Shown: piece after piece, positions 63,871-64,000 of the stretch
How the letters are laid out: every line of letters begins with the position of its first letter
Position numbering within the stretch: position 1 is the stretch's first letter
NCBI GenBank assembly: GCA_963798805.1
Contig: CAWCVC010000010.1
Location: 1,178,001 to 1,242,000 of the forward strand
Direction: 5' to 3'
Origin: CAVZCK01 sp963798805
GTDB taxonomy: Bacteria; Pseudomonadota; Alphaproteobacteria; Rhizobiales; Rhodomicrobiaceae
Length of the DNA: 64,000 nt
The notes under the pieces: model-generated
What the model was told of the DNA's origin: nothing
The model's database searches: none
Seen by the model: the letters and a program-made list of their open reading frames with translations, nothing else
Program-made: the position numbers and the translations under genes

Positions 63871-64000
63871 ATGCCGCTCACCTCCGTAACCATCCGGGGC
63901 TACCGTTCCGTCCGCGCCCTCACTCTGCCGGTTGACGCCTGCTCGGTCTTTGTCGGTGCAAACGGAGTGGGGAAGACCAATCTCTACAAGGCCCTCGGCC
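63871..64000 (+). CDS. AAA family ATPase, 5' part (cut by window end)
   Basis: The first 43 codons read MPLTSVTIRGYRSVRAL followed by the P-loop FVGANGVGKTNLYKAL. This is the N-terminus of a RecF/SMC-like ABC-type ATPase of the AAA_21/AAA_15 kind, found in stand-alone proteins and in several anti-phage systems. The rest lies beyond the window, so no function is assigned. Confidence 0.8.
   Translation, partial: MPLTSVTIRGYRSVRALTLPVDACSVFVGANGVGKTNLYKALG

Overview
The window is a GC-rich chromosomal segment from an alphaproteobacterium, most likely of the order Hyphomicrobiales (Rhizobiales). The support is gene order rather than any species marker: nrdR-ribD-ribE-ribBA-ribH-nusB-thiL-hppA, the run bamE / ubiquinol-cytochrome c chaperone / DUF177 / plsX-fabH / ihfA / merR, an ECF sigma-ChrR pair, and rhizobial-style palindromic repeats. 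Phytoene synthase plus lycopene cyclase point to a carotenoid producer. I cannot name the genus.

Layout. 0-8 kb: elongation factor P, an inositol-monophosphatase family enzyme, a MotA/ExbB-like plus OmpA/MotB-like membrane pair and two uncharacterised envelope genes. 8.4-10.4 kb: four CTAG-bounded hairpin repeats, one of them abutted by a complete IS1380-family insertion sequence with a CTAG target duplication. 10.5-19 kb: Mrp ATPase, a probable small RNA carrying a CCTCCTT anti-Shine-Dalgarno motif, a ChaN-like protein, a MATE exporter, a small catabolic patch (dienelactone hydrolase, LigI-like amidohydrolase) with fragments of a TctC-type binding protein and a short-chain dehydrogenase, then RpoE-ChrR. 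19-35 kb: ABC exporter, assimilatory APS reductase, YfbU-like protein, ferredoxin, carotenoid genes, purU, pcaD, split XdhC genes, an FAD amino-acid dehydrogenase, a periplasmic binding protein and an M16C peptidase. 35-50 kb: housekeeping genes from glyA through riboflavin synthesis, hppA, phospholipid/fatty-acid genes and ihfA, ending at tRNA-Pro(GGG).

50-54.5 kb is an accessory element next to tRNA-Pro: an HTH excisionase-like gene, a Toprim primase-like gene, a RepA-like ATPase and small ORFs, ending in a tRNA 3'-end-like remnant. 54.5-62.1 kb is a type I secretion operon on the minus strand (RTX/DUF4214 substrate, C39-like-domain ABC exporter, HlyD adaptor with an unusual membrane N-terminus, sulfotransferase). 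The right end holds a Gly-rich exported protein and the start of an AAA ATPase.

A recurrent feature is single-base frameshifts in otherwise well conserved genes (ABC exporter, ferredoxin, island ORF, HlyD, secretion ABC protein, RTX substrate). Two fall in A-runs. This pattern suggests indel errors in the assembly more than biology, and should be resolved before any of these genes is called a pseudogene. No CRISPR array, rRNA or prophage structural gene was seen.
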